A DNA stretch of 64,000 nucleotides. Origin: Pogonophryne albipinna (lineage: Eukaryota > Chordata > Actinopteri > Perciformes > Artedidraconidae). The position numbers were made by a program, and so were the translations under genes. Below are positions 12,801 to 36,257 of this stretch, piece after piece. Numbering within the stretch: position 1 is the first letter of the stretch; each line of letters opens with the position of its first letter. The notes below the pieces were generated by a model that saw only the letters and a list, made by a program, of their open reading frames with translations, was not told the origin of the DNA and searched no databases. Where the stretch lies: NCBI GenBank assembly GCA_028583405.1, contig CM053248.1:28232769-28296768 (forward strand), written 5' to 3'.

Positions 12801-13494
12801 GGAACACATACATCTAAACTCCAAAAGTGCCACTAACACCACATAATGTTCTCCCTCTAAACACATGATTCCTAACCAGTTCTCTATGTTTACAGTTATT
12901 AATTCATATATATCAATATAATTATCTTAAAGTGCCTCATCAGACAGACTTCACGTATACACAACATCTTTGGCAACCTTTGTGGTGTCGTCAATAGAAT
13001 AAAAAAAATACTTAACTTGAGCACAAAATGGATCCAGTATAATATAAAGTATATATTATCCTGTTTGTTACAATGTCAAGAACAACGTGAAACAGAATCA
13101 CATTTACAGGATGTCATGATTGTTATTATTCACTTAAATATACTCTTATTTTCAGAAACCTCTCATATATTACACTCCTACTCTATATGCGTTATATATG
13201 TTTATATTGGGATCACTCAAATGATTCTCTCTGATGGAGGAGTTGCCCCTTTCATCAGTGTTACATAGCGTGCATGGCTTGAGTTTCCTAAAGGCAGCTT
13301 AACTTAACGTCAGTCTGCCGAGTCAAACAGGGCCATAGTTGGACCTGAAATCATTATAATGTCTACACACATCAACAACAACAAAAGTTCCCTTTACATA
13401 CTATATAATAAGTTTAAGGCTTTGCATTTTGTTGTCAAAGGAACACTATTGCACAGACAACAAAAAACACTACTACTCTACTCTAGTCTATGTC
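9809..13494. other. Intergenic; distal chat 3' side, no gene seen
   Basis: The stretch holds a short C-rich tandem (CCCCCCTGCT about three times, 9946-9975) and a fragment near 11190-11225 (CCTGAATTTCCCCACAGGGA) resembling a frequent fish repeat tail. The rest is AT-rich. On the minus strand AATAAA occurs at 12772-12767, a possible end for the chat 3' UTR about 1.15 kb after its stop codon. No coding exon is supported. Confidence 0.4.
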
Positions 13495-13872
13495 TAAGGC
13501 TGCGGTCGAAAAGTAAAAACATCTTCCTTTGTCTTTCCCTAACCACTTTTCCTTAACCTTGATGAGGTCAAGGAAAGAAGTAATGAAGAATAATAAGGAA
13601 AAAGGAAAGGACGTGTGAAGTAAATATTTTTCAACACCATTTGGTGATGACGGATGTTATTAACGTGGTTGAGCAGTCAATTGAAATGTTGCTACCACCA
13701 GGAATTGTGGGACCACATTATCTCCTGTCCAGTCTACCCTATGCTAAAGAGGGTAAGAAAGGAAGCATTCAACCACATATCCTTGACATTTAGAGAATAC
13801 GACTGAAACATCAGGTCGTTTCCTTCAGTTAGGAACCGCCCTATCCAATAATACTAATGGACCGCAGCCTTA
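13495..13872. mobile_element. MITE with TAAGGCTGCGGTC inverted ends, in chat 3' UTR
   Basis: The left end TAAGGCTGCGGTC (13495-13507) and the right end GACCGCAGCCTTA (13860-13872) are perfect 13-bp inverted repeats about 378 bp apart. No target duplication is obvious. The element ends 47 bp beyond the chat stop codon, so any chat 3' UTR must run through it. Confidence 0.75.
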
Positions 13873-13919
13873 GGTTGTTCAGAGGAGCCTCTGAGTGGGA
13901 GATGCTCTCTGTGAATGGC

Positions 13920-24977
<11,058 letters not shown>

Positions 24978-25044
24978 CTTTGCGTTCCTGTCCAGTCAAG
25001 GGGAAGTGATGGAGAGCCTGTAGACGATCTGAGGTCAGTCCTCC
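24978..25044 (-). other. Probable chat 5' UTR part of first coding exon
   Basis: Upstream of the start codon the minus strand runs back to CTTCGTGCAG|GGAGG, a good acceptor at 25045-25046. An in-frame TGA lies 21 bases before the ATG. This implies that transcription starts further upstream and splices in, as expected where VAChT lies within the first ChAT intron. Confidence 0.55.
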
Positions 25045-25132
25045 CTGCACGAAGCATGTAAAGACATTTGAGAAAGAAAGCAGACAAGTTTAAAAATGCA
25101 GTAAATACAATGAAGCCTACTGAGCAATGGGA

Positions 25133-25233
25133 CTACTGAAAGTGAACCAGCGGGCTTCCATTCTTCTTCATTTTGTAACCTAACGCAATTTGCCGCATGT
25201 CCTTGAATCCCAGCTGCGCCTCATCGTTCACCA
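25133..25233 (-). other. Candidate upstream exon with 33-codon open frame
   Basis: On the minus strand a strong acceptor TATCTCTTTGCAG precedes a frame reading VNDEAQLGFKDMRQIALGY and on to a TAG at 25135-25133. The composition looks coding-like, but I do not recognise the peptide. It may be a noncoding chat 5' exon (a possible donor is GCGTTAG|GTTAC), or chance. Confidence 0.3.
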
Positions 25234-27178
25234 CTGCAAAGAGATACGCTTCTTAAAAACTCATTTCATCCCTGTTTGTCTCAAAAGCTTTATTTATCCT
25301 AAAACGAATAATAATTCATCCAATAAATCGTAAACGTGCACGTGCTTATTTTCAGAGACGTTTGACTTTGTAATGGCATTTTGATTTAAACAAAAGTTCT
25401 AAAACTAAAACATTTGGAACGATTTTTGATAATTATTTGTCCTTGGATGCAATTTGTTTGTTAGAAAAACGTTTATAATAATAAGAAGAAATGAAAAACG
25501 TTTCGTATTCACAAAAAATAGAACTTTGAAGTAGATTAAATGAGTTGTTAAGATGCATATTCTTAGTCTCAGTGCGCCAAAGAAGCTCACAACAAGTTTC
25601 AAATAACCACACAAAAGAGAAGAAAAGTGACTTTACCTGATCGGTGCACCACTCACGATGTCAGAGAAGTGTGTGGAAGTTTACTTCGCCTCCCACCTCC
25701 ACGCTGTGAAATCCCATATTAGTGAGCTCCGTTCAGGCGCTGGACTTCTCCCCCGTCCCCTCGTCTCGCCATGCGGCTGTGGCTCCACATAAAAGCACGC
25801 CTCGGAAAAGATGCTGAAGGTGTTTGCATCCACCTACCCCCTTGGGGCAAGAAACTCCTCCCATCGAAATCTATTCGCGGAACATATTATCTGACAGCTC
25901 GCCCCCCCGCCCCCCCCCCTCCCTTGCCCACACCCGATAATACATTTAGCATCGAAGAATGAAGTGTTGGCAATTTTTTGGTTTGACATTCAAGGGTCCT
26001 GCGGGTCGGCAGAGATGAGAATGATGGGGCTTTTAAGGTTCAGATTCAAGACTTGCACTTTCTGCAGAGTTTGTGACTGATTTCAGACAATACATGTTGC
26101 ACTTGTGCGGAAAATAAATCTGCTTTGCAGCTTGAGCCTAATTTTATTAACTGCTGCGCACTTGGGTCTGTTGATTTGTGTTTTATTTTGTTTTCATATT
26201 GTGGATTTGTCTGCACTTTATGTGCGTTGGTTGTGCACTGTGAAAGAGGTGTATAATCAAAAGTCTGATTTCAAAGTTAAAATCATAATTTTTTTATTCA
26301 TCACATTAATATTTTGTCGTTTTTCATACACAATGACATACACATGTGACTTGTCTTTTAAACCAATGTGTCTTAATGCTTCTTAAAATATGTAATAAAC
26401 CAAATTCGTGATTTAACAAAATAGGTCCAACAGTCAGTTTGTTTTGATTCGTTTGAAGCTTGAAATAAAAATGAAATCAGCAAAAAACGACAATTGATAA
26501 ATGAATACATACTTTTTCATCTGAAGGAGACTGACTTCATTGGCTACGTCTTGACAAAATGTTTCATACGTACACGCGCGCGCACACGAACGCACACACA
26601 CTTTGTAGAGGTCCACGTATGTTGCAAACATTTACATTGTGCATATATCCACATATGTACAAAATCCATTTATTATGATACATTTAATTTCAAACAACAG
26701 AAAACATTGATTTAAAAAGAAACAACAATCAGGCCCACGTGTTACAAAATTGAAACGGACGATTTTTTTGTAACAAACAAAGAGGAAAATCAGGCCTTTG
26801 ATGTGCAAGTAAAAAAAGTTTTTCAGAGACTAAAAATATAGGCTATTTTGTGTAAGGGGGAAATGTGCTGTTTATAGTTGGTCCCATATAATCTTGTACG
26901 CACATTTATCTATTTTTACAGTAAACACAAATTCAACAGTAGCTGATAGATCTCTCACAAAACTCCAGATATACGTCGATGACAAACGCCACATAGACTT
27001 GTTCGACACAATGAAATCACAGTCAAAAAAGAAACTCTGGAAAGCGGGTCACACCATCATGATTTGGGTGATTAGGTGTTTATATTGCACATCGGTACTT
27101 AAATAAAAATGTACTTTACTTTAACCTTTCCAAATATCTCCAGGGGAATGTTAAGGGGGCGGTGAGAGTGTGGCCGGG

Positions 27179-28747
27179 CTAAGTGTACTCCGGACCGGAC
27201 GACTCTTCTGACAAAGACCGCTGTGCTCTTAACGGGTCAAACCCATTTTCATCTACTGACAGGGAATTCCCTGCCGCGCTGTAGCCCTTCTTTTTAGCTC
27301 TCCTCTCCTCCAGCTTGATAGTATCATACAGCCCCTGCGGAGCCTCCTCTAACAGGTTATCTCTCTCTGAGTAGGACGGTTTCATTTGGCACACGTTGCG
27401 CAGCAGCAGCAGGGCTGGTGCGTAAAGCACATTGACGAGGCCCATACCCAGATTAAGTTGTACAAACCCGAAATTGTGCACTATCTGGCCGGCCACTATA
27501 GGACCCATAGCATAAGCAACAGAATAGGAAATATCTGCTATAGCGTAAACACTACCGTACACTGAAGTATGACGAACGTCAACCAAAAACGCAAGAGTCG
27601 GCAGCAGAGCAGTGTCTACCAGTGCAATGCCAAAACAAATGCCGCACAACGGCAGCATGAGCTGGCCGAAAGTTTTACATGCAGGGACTGTGCAGGAGCT
27701 CGCTCCTATGATAACCATACCTAAAGCTCCGTAAAACCACTGCAAATGTGGATGCTTTGCTGCTAATTTAACCGTAATGTAAACACCGAGGACATGGGGG
27801 AAGAAGGCTGGGAGCCAGACGAGCCCCATTTCCCACTGAGTGGAGTGCATGTTGGTCTCCATCCAGTTGGCTATGGTGGGCTCTAGAAAGGCCAGGGGGA
27901 TGTTACACACTGTGAGCGCCCCGGCCACCACAACAATGTACGGGTCAACCATGAGTTTGTATATTGGGGTACCGACTGGCATGTTCTCTCTAGTCCTGTT
28001 GGAGAACGGCTTGATCACGGTCAGCAGCATTAAGCCGTCCGCCAGGCAAATGCAGGCGAGCACGATGAAGGGCACTTTCTTGCCCGCAAACTCGTACAGG
28101 ACGCCCCCGAATGGAGGCGCCACCAGACTCCCGAAAGAGATAAATGCCAGAGCGATGCCCAGCGCCGTGCTCCTCTCCGACTCCTCCGTGTATTTGTCAG
28201 CTATCATCGCGAATCCAGAGGTGTCCGCGAAGGCAGACCCCAGACCCTGCAAACTTCTGGCCACAAAGAGAGTTGCGTAGTTTTCCGCGATTGCAAATAT
28301 GCAGGTGGACACGAACATAACAGAGAGTCCAATTAAAAGTGGAATGTCATATCCAACGCGGTCTATGAAAGTTCCCGACAGCGGGTTAACTAAGAGCTGC
28401 AGGATGGCTTTGGATGCGAAAAGTACTCCTATCTGGATATCTAGATTGTTCTTGTTGATTTTGTCTAGAGCTGTGCTGTTGTATGAGGAGTTGGGGTGTA
28501 TCACTACGTGGACGTGCTCTGCCTGCTCACTCTCCAGCTCAGCAAGATAGTCTGGGATAATTGGCACGATTACCATGTACAGCATATTGTCCAGCAGGAG
28601 AGCCACGCAAACAATCACTAATATGATCCGTCTCTGCTGGTGGGGATCCTTCATCGCGGTGCCTAGTTGCTTGGTCTTTTCACCCATCTTGGACAGTTTT
28701 ACTGCGGCTGATTTCACCAGCCCGGATGATCCTCCTTCTCCATCCAT
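27179..28747 (-). CDS. slc18a3: Vesicular acetylcholine transporter VAChT (522 aa, intronless)
   Basis: Proton-coupled antiporter that loads acetylcholine into synaptic vesicles; SLC18 branch of the major facilitator superfamily with 12 membrane segments. A cytosolic N-terminus (about 1-40) leads into TM1 with Asp53 in [20 protein letters not shown] long luminal loop with N-glycosylation sequons (NSS, NST) precedes TM2 with its Lys in [16 protein letters not shown]. The TM4 Asp ([16 protein letters not shown]), TM10 Asp ([16 protein letters not shown]) and TM11 Asp ([14 protein letters not shown]) are all present. The C-terminal tail has the SERDNLLEE dileucine sorting signal. The length is close to mammalian VAChT (about 530). 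The single open exon, same strand and position 2.2 kb 5' of the chat coding exons are the hallmark of the cholinergic gene locus. The a/b fish paralogue cannot be decided. Confidence 0.97.
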   Translation of the reverse strand: MDGEGGSSGLVKSAAVKLSKMGEKTKQLGTAMKDPHQQRRIILVIVCVALLLDNMLYMVIVPIIPDYLAELESEQAEHVHVVIHPNSSYNSTALDKINKNNLDIQIGVLFASKAILQLLVNPLSGTFIDRVGYDIPLLIGLSVMFVSTCIFAIAENYATLFVARSLQGLGSAFADTSGFAMIADKYTEESERSTALGIALAFISFGSLVAPPFGGVLYEFAGKKVPFIVLACICLADGLMLLTVIKPFSNRTRENMPVGTPIYKLMVDPYIVVVAGALTVCNIPLAFLEPTIANWMETNMHSTQWEMGLVWLPAFFPHVLGVYITVKLAAKHPHLQWFYGALGMVIIGASSCTVPACKTFGQLMLPLCGICFGIALVDTALLPTLAFLVDVRHTSVYGSVYAIADISYSVAYAMGPIVAGQIVHNFGFVQLNLGMGLVNVLYAPALLLLRNVCQMKPSYSERDNLLEEAPQGLYDTIKLEERRAKKKGYSAAGNSLSVDENGFDPLRAQRSLSEESSGPEYT

Positions 28748-29914
28748 GATGTGCTTTTAAAAAAACGATTTTCAATTACAAATTGTAATTGTTGTGCTTC
28801 TCCCGTCTGCTGTCGATCTTTCAACACCTCGGATGACTCATTGGTGTTTCCTCTACATTGGTGTGATGCTCTCCGTCCACACCTCGCCTGTGCGTAAAGG
28901 GAGAGGCGAAGGGGAACTTGACTGCCTCATCGGTGAAGATGGCTTTCTTCAGCTTCCTCAACGTGTCCTCGCCTCAGAAACATCCGATATTGTTTCATGA
29001 TCTCCCGAGAAGTGACGTGGTGAAATCTTAGACTTTCTGCACCGTGCAGAGGTTTCGGTCGCCAATCTTACTTGGCAAAGTTTGTTTCAAGCGATTTTTG
29101 GTTACTTATTTGCAACACATAGGACGCGCAAACTCTCATCTCCGTGTCCATTCCTCCTATCACCTGTGGCACTTTTGCGCTCTGCTCTGAGATCACGAGT
29201 GACTTCTTGGCCATTGGTGCACATTAACCCGCTGGTTCGGGGCTATTTTAGTCCCCTTTTTTGTCTCCTCTTTTCACCAAGAGCTGTGACGCATCACCAG
29301 CTTGCCCCCAAGTGGATCCCTTCGCCACTCGCCTCCTTTATGTTAATTTCCAACCAAGGCAGCAATCACTTCAACCAATAAGAGCCAGTGAGCATCTCAC
29401 GAGCCTCTTCAAGAGCGTCGAAGAAAAAGAGGCTTTATTCTTCTTATTTTCCAGTTTGTGACTCTCCACTTTGGCGTTATTCTGTAATGCTTTTCTATAA
29501 TTCTACATGTTTAGACATACACGCTCACGCAGGTATAGATGTAGTGATACATCTTTATCAAGGCAAGTTTATGTATATTTCAACAAAACACTTCAAGTGC
29601 TTTACCCCAACAGATTCACAACGATCAATCAAGCTTTCTTACAATGTTAATCTCGAGATAACACGTTTCTAGTATTCAGGCACACACCCATGTACATTTA
29701 ATATATTTAAATCCCAAAGGAGACTTAAAACAGTACAAACATAAATAAAAAACAAATATAAACACTCTATATGAATCAAATGTCATTAAATGTCAGTAGA
29801 CTTAATTGTTGCTGAAAAGAAAACTTTGGAAGCTTACTATATTAGCGGTGTTTTTTTAAATGTGTACCACACTTGAACTCATAAACGAGCCGCTGCTGCA
29901 GGAGCTGAAGAAAC

Positions 29915-29943
29915 TTCAGCACCACGAGGCTTTGGACAGCTCC
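29915..29943 (+). promoter_or_regulatory. Split RE1/NRSE (REST) element upstream of slc18a3
   Basis: The left half-site TTCAGCACC (29915-29923) and right half-site GGACAGCTCC (29934-29943) are both near-perfect and in the correct order and orientation. They are separated by 10 bases instead of the 2 in the canonical 21-bp element. A gap of +8 falls in the reported class of spaced non-canonical REST sites. Mammalian cholinergic loci have a functional RE1 upstream of VAChT; here the element is about 1.17 kb upstream of the VAChT start codon. Confidence 0.55.
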
Positions 29944-30364
29944 TGTCACCACAGACACAGAGTATTACTTGAATTAACAGTAACAACTTTAACATAATAA
30001 GGAAAAAACAACAACCACAAAACCATGTATTAATGTAAAAGACCATTGCAGGCAGCTCTTACTAACAATGAGGACATCTTGCCACTGTACGGGGATGTAT
30101 AGGGACCTTTTTAGATGTTATACAGGACACGGGTGACATCTTGTGGTAGAAATAAAAAATGACTTACAACACCGGTAAAACCATCCCGTTAAAAACTCTT
30201 CTTATCAGTGATGTTGCCCATAAAGGTAAGATAGCTTAAACATCTATGATATTACAGCCATTTGTTATCACTCTATCACTTTGGTTATCACTTAAATCTG
30301 ATTATTATTTTTCGCTCCTTTTTATCTCCTGTAGTTTTAGATTATTTAATTGTTTTAATGTGTA

Positions 30365-31100
30365 TGTGACGAAGGTAACTTCGTCACTGTGGACTGACGG
30401 CTTCGGGCCTTGTAACTCAGCACTTTAGTGAACAGTTTTGCACTTTATTAGCGTGATTGCACAGTACCGTTTGGCATGGCATATTTGCACCTTTTATATA
30501 ATTTATACTAATTATTGAGATATTATTTATTAAAGGATTAAACCGTATTCATTGAAATGTCGTCTGGCAGGTGCTGGTCGGGTCCTCGGATGCGCCTGAC
30601 AAGATAGGGGAGTTAGCGAGAGCGCCGAAAGTGCTTATGCTGGTGTAGAATGACAGCGGTTAAGAATAATCCGGGTGCAAATAATATGTGGGGGTGTAGA
30701 CATCATAGCGTTAAGTGGCATTAATTGTACAAGTGCTGACTGCGTTTAGTTGGGTTTGTATGTGTGTACTTCTGTTCAGTTATATGTTTGTGTTTGAAAA
30801 GTGTTCCCCCTCCCGTTATGTCTGTTGCTGTATTGTGTGCACCTGGTGCCCTGTGTTGTCTCCTCCCCCCTCACCTGTGTCTTGTTGGTTTGATTGGTCT
30901 GGGTGTATTTAGGCTCGGTTTTCCCTGTCTGTTTTGGAGGCTGGTAGTGTGGGTGAGATCCTTGTGGCTGCAGGCTGTGGTCAGGGAGAAACAGCAGGAA
31001 TGAGGCTCTGTGTGTCATGTGTTCATGACTTAATAAATGCCCACACAGGGTTGTATTTTGGACGTTCTGCCTCTGCCTCCTTGCTTGGTCGGGCCACTCA
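30365..31100 (+). mobile_element. Possible solo LTR / LTR-like remnant
   Basis: It begins TGTGACGAAGGTAACTTCGT and includes a region rich in CACCTGTGT, TTGATTGG and TATTTAGGC words, typical of fish Ty3/gypsy-type LTR promoters. An AATAAA (about 31030) is followed by GCCCACACAGGG, and it ends near CCACTCA. I could not pair a target duplication and found no internal retroelement ORF, so this is tentative. Confidence 0.3.
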
Positions 31101-33185
31101 ATTGTCAGCTTCACAGTGTAAAAACAACAAACCAATAGTTGTTTCCCATCATGTCAAACGAATAAAAGCTTTGTTTGTTTTTCCTCTTTATTTTTTAAAC
31201 ACTAGCTCTTTACTAGAACCATTATCATGTTGCCAGTAGAGGGCAGTGAAGACTTGCACATAATGCAATCCATGGTTTAACTGTCTTACCTGGTCAGCAT
31301 TGTATTTCAGTTTATGGGTTGCCCCTACAAAAAACTCAAAACACAGTACTGGAAACTCCTTTCGTGGAAAGATAAATAACCACACATTTAAATCAACCTG
31401 AGTTCTTCAATCCAAGTTAAAACGTGATTGAATATATTTATTTTATATTTTCTGGTGCTACAAAATGGGGTAAAATGTGTTTTGAAATCAGTTAAATTCT
31501 TAAAAACAAAACGTTTTATTCCTATTTTTTAACAGGGACTATGATGTTCAATTTAGATACTTGTGTAGAATGTATAAACTACACAATAGTTTACAGCACT
31601 TGTATCCCTTTAAATACAAAATAAAACAATAGTATCTGGGAAAAGGTCCTATGAGATTATTTATCTTATTTTACTTCCAATACAACTGTTAACAATTATT
31701 ATTTAGATAACAATAACAGTGAATTGTGTTCCTCATGCTATGTATTACTACTTTGTGTCCTCTGTGTGAAACTAGATTATCCCGGATGTATCTTGTATTT
31801 TCATACTGAATGTACATCCAAGAGAAAGGAAATACTTTGTAATGCTTATGATGATAACTTTTATAAAGCAGCATTTTGTCTGATGATCTCGTGTAATGTG
31901 CAGGCAGTGTTTGCAGGCAGAAAAAGAACATTAATAAACTAACAGGAGGATTAACACACCACAGGAAATAGCTGCCCAATTTCCCTAATGAGGAAGGCTT
32001 GGCACAGCAGCAGTCGTTAGATTAATGCGCTTCGTTTTTTTTAACACAGATTTCATACAGGGATGTGACTCCATACTGCAATCTCTCACTCATGCTGGTG
32101 GCTTGGCAGAGTCTGCAGGAGTTCAGAGCGTCGGCTTGGTCTTTTGGGTTGAGATAAAGGCGGTGACCTGGCCTTTGAAGACAATGTAAAAGAGGTTTAA
32201 GGCCAGAAGAAAGGCTGTCTATAACGGCTCGTGACGCAAATATCATCTAATCCAGATCTGGAAAACAATGTGTTATCGTGTGAAAAAAGAAATGGTTACG
32301 GTTTAGGGACCGACACATGCAGTGTTACGTAAAGGCTTTGTTTTTGTCATGTGACATGTCCCTGTCTAATGTGTCACACAATCTGACCCCTGGACTGTAT
32401 CGTGTTACTTCACTGCGACCTTTGCTTTTTCCTCTCTCACAAGCTCTCATCTAAATAATTTAACATGAACCATGGTGCTTATCAGGCCAATACAGAGTTT
32501 ATCATTAACCTCGCAGCTAATGCAAACAATGTTTTCCTCAATTTAACTCTGTCGCTCAGCTTTTACACGGGAAAGACGGTCTGTTTATTTGTTTTCCCCC
32601 CCAAATTGTAACAAGTGGATCTTGTATACTTAAACAGATCATTAGTTGGCAAAAGATAAAGTGCTCTTTGACCATAATCCTCCTTTTAAAATGCATTATC
32701 TTTTTTGATTAAGTAAATTATCAAGCTGCAGTTAATACAATGTATATTGCATGCTCTAAGAGTTTGAGAATAGAAACGGAAAGCACCATTGACACCATTT
32801 TTAATGTTGGTTGTTCTGTTTTGGATATTTAAATCGTAACTTGTGTCATGGTTCTTCAGGGATTGCCATGTCCTGAATATTCTCTGAATTATGAGGGATT
32901 TTAGTGATTGATTCAGGCTCTTTTTATCTAAATGTAACTTGTTCTGGCTTATCTCTCCTGCAGAGTGCATGCTTGGACAATAACGTTTGATATTGGACAC
33001 TTCTGTGTGTCTTTATTTAGGTCGTTTCTTTCAAATGACTTGTGCTGTCACATTGGTGGGTGAAGAAGAAATTAGATGAATTTTGAAAAACTGGAGATGA
33101 GATGATGATATTAAAGATTTCTCAGTGAGTTGAAGTTGCATCAGGGGCCTCAGAATATTAGCATTTCTGGCGATGAGCCTATTTC

Positions 33186-33230
33186 CATCCATCTTCTCCC
33201 GCTTATCCGTGGTCGGGTCGCGGTAGCCTA
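33186..33230. repeat. Fish dispersed-repeat fragment
   Basis: The words CCATCCATCTTCTCCCGCTT and ATCCGTGGTCGGGTCGCGG form a stereotyped end sequence of a very abundant fish retroelement/tandem family. Only about 45 bp is recognisable. Confidence 0.5.
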
Positions 33231-35067
33231 TTTCGCTGGTGCTATTTAGGACTCAATCTGATTATTAAATCTCTCTGAACATGTCACACATTGTGCACCT
33301 GTGTGGCGGGGCTGCTGTTTCTGCTGCGTCAGGTTTTATTACAGATGTTTTACTCTGACTGTGACTAGCATTTGATCTAACGGTCATATCCAAGCACAGA
33401 CAGCAACACCTTCACCTCATCCCTTGGGTTCATAATCTAAATCCTGCCTCTCTACCAAATGAAAAGGGTTGTACAGAAGTCCGATTGAGTCTCTAGCTCA
33501 ATGTGTTGTTAAGCTCAAGCTGTATGTGACACGTTCTCCTTTGGTACTGTGAGCCTGTTGCTATAACACTGCTTTTATACAGCTCTGACCGAATTAGATC
33601 ACTGGTCTATAGACACTTGTCCTGCAATCAGCTGTCTATCAATGGCTCGGCTGTTTCCATGAATTTGATGCTAATCTGTTGGATTCCCCTGTCTTTCCTG
33701 ATCAGCCCGGTGAATGAGGAGCAGTGGAGTGTATGAGGAAGTAGATGAGTATGCCTGGCATTTAATACCTGCCGATGGAAAGAGCTTGCAAGGACACTAA
33801 AGAGTTGGCTGCATGACAGCGCTGTGAAACCTTCTGACCTTCTGACTGACAAATGTAGTTTAGCAACTTTACACTTAATTTAGCTTTTTTTTTTTTTAAA
33901 CAAACCAAAACATTCAACTGTTGGATTTTATGGCTTCTTCTATTTACACCAAAAATGTTATTCAAATATAAAGATATATTACAAAATAAATAAATATTAT
34001 ATTTAATAGAACATTTAAAAAAACACCAAAATCCTGTATTAAAAGATGAGTGTGTCCAACTCATCCAGTTAAGCAATACAATTATGCTGTGATTTGGAGT
34101 AATTAGGTCACATTATATGAATATAATGTTCAATTAAACTGCTGATTCTTCATTTTGATCATTATAAATATAGCATCTTAAAAAAAAGGTGTATCTCACT
34201 TGTTTAGTGTAGTTCTAAAAGGCATTGATCTGGTGTCAATGGGGTTTCAGACAAAACTAAACGCTTACGATGAAAAGTTAGAAGAAAAAGGATTGGATAG
34301 ATGTGATATATATGAGATGTTATGGTAATGTAGGACGTCAACGGAAATATATATTTGGATGGCTCTGAGGGTTCTCGGCTCCTCCTCCCTTAGGCTGCCA
34401 TTGGTGGAGAGAGGATTTCACCTGCTGACGGCCGTCTGGCAGTACGTCAGTAGCGCCTGAGGTTATTGTGACACAGGCTTATTTCTGGAGTGCATGTATT
34501 AAGCAGCTCAGAGATCAGCAGGCTGGATTCTTTCCCTTGGAGTGGATGAATGGCTCATATTTAGAAACTACAGAATGGCTTGTATGTAATCTAAGAAATT
34601 GGGTTCAACGATCAAATTCCACTGTGTCAGTCCAGCTGCTTAAATTCTCATTTCGTTCAGTCAAATAGGTTTATCTGATTAAACTTAACTAAAATATTTC
34701 AGGTTTGATATGCGGTCCATTTGGTAAAAAATGCATTTATGAGCATTGTGGCATCCAACAACTCAATTTGTTTAAAACAATTTATCACAATGTAAGACGT
34801 GTGCAAAGAGTACTTAGTAAATTCCATTTTGGCACACCAGTTTATTTTGTTAAGCTACAAGGCAATCCAACATGAGATCTAACACAGTATACCTCTTCAT
34901 TTATCAGTTTATGGATTTAAAGAATCAGATACTTTCAAATGAGCTTAAGTTTACTTTACCCCAGGTGTTTACACGTAGTATAATTGCATAATACAGTCTC
35001 TGCTTTTCTTACTATATATAGAAGTTACATCACTACAAACCACCTACACAGTGAGGGTTGTCTGGAG

Positions 35068-35739
35068 CAGTGGTTCCCAACCTGTGGGGCGCGCCCCCCT
35101 TGGGGTGGCGCCATAGATCGCAGGGGGGGGGGGGGGGGGGGCCAGGCCTCAATACATGATTGTCACTAAAAGCCTTGTCTCAACATTACAATAAAATATA
35201 AAAAATAATTGATTAATTAATTTTAATAAAAATTCAAGTTAGTATTAAAGGCATAAAAAGACAGAAATGTATAATTCTTTCTTTAATAGAAATGTTTCTT
35301 CTGCCCATAAAGTGTCCAAACCAGGCTTGTCTGGATAAGCGCATTTTTAAAACATAGTCATTGTCCATGCCGGTTTCAGTTGGATTATTTGTCACAGTTG
35401 CTCCAATCAGATCGGTCTCCTCCATTTTGTAGTTTATTTTACGACTTTTGAATCCACATTAACACATCGGCAAAATCCGGCTTACTTTGAGCATGTGTTT
35501 TAAACAGTTTAATCCCTTTGTGAATTGTTTCCACTTGCGCCGTCCTTTAATTTCTTCATACAGCGGGAATCCAAATGAATTAATCCTGAGTCCAATAACC
35601 ATCAAGGTCACTCCAATAGTGCTCCTTAATTACGCTTTCATCCTCCTTTAACAAAATACTTCACATTCATCCAGTTTGTGACAGTAGTTGTAGCATTTTT
35701 GAGACTTTTAAACTTTAATTACCGCTGTTGTGCCCCCCC

Positions 35740-35796
<57 letters not shown>

Positions 35797-35865
35797 GGGG
35801 GGGGGCGCAACTTCCAACAGGAGTCATTTGGGGGGGCTCTTGGGAAAAAAGGTTGGGAACCCCTG
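35068..35865. mobile_element. Non-autonomous hAT element, perfect 8-bp TSD
   Basis: Ends CAGTGGTTCCCAACC (35068 rightwards) and GGTTGGGAACCCCTG (ending 35865). Target duplication GTCTGGAG at 35060-35067 and 35866-35873 is perfect. The subterminal parts are G-rich (a long G tract near 35120-35140, and a (TG)n followed by a G tract at about 35742-35806). No transposase frame is present. Confidence 0.9.
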
Positions 35866-35989
35866 GTCTGGAGGCAGGTTACATGCAGAAATTAGACTTC
35901 CTACTCAAAGCAGCTCAGCTATTCAGCTTTAAAACAATGTGGCTTTAAAGTAGATGGAGCATACATTATAAGAGCAGCCATACAAAGTG

Positions 35990-35995
35990 TTTATT
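35990..35995 (-). terminator. Candidate rgr poly(A) signal AATAAA
   Basis: TTTATT on the plus strand (AATAAA on the coding strand) lies about 260 bases after the rgr stop codon, a typical 3' UTR length. No closer hexamer was noticed. Confidence 0.45.
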
Positions 35996-36257
35996 GTAGG
36001 TGGTCTAACATGTAGGGGGAGCAGATTAAAGACACACTGCAGATGGCAGTCATTTGAAAATGATTACATTACATGCAAAACGTTTAGCTAATGTACACAA
36101 ATCTTACTCAGGTGTATCAATGCAGAGATTGTCATGAGTTTCAGCTGTCAGTCCACACATGAAAATATATCAACTGTACAGGCATCAGAGCTTAATTATG
36201 TTTACAACAAGACAAATGTTTGTTTAGGACTCTTGTAAGAATGTGATGAGTTTCCTT

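Larger units (their letters stand above)
28748..36257. other. slc18a3 upstream / rgr downstream intergenic region
   Basis: No coding exon was recognised. It contains the split RE1-like element at 29915-29943, a possible LTR remnant at 30365-31100, an old dispersed repeat fragment near 33186-33230 and a complete hAT element at 35068-35865. The remainder is AT-rich and unassigned. The slc18a3 promoter should lie at its left end. Confidence 0.5.

Noticed and set aside
27840..28760. Several plus-strand open frames opposite slc18a3
   Set aside because: Antisense shadows of the VAChT coding exon; no splice signals or known similarity.
29870..30000. A 43-codon plus-strand frame covering the RE1-like element
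   Set aside because: Too short, no splice signals and no recognised similarity; noted only as an alternative explanation for the motif.
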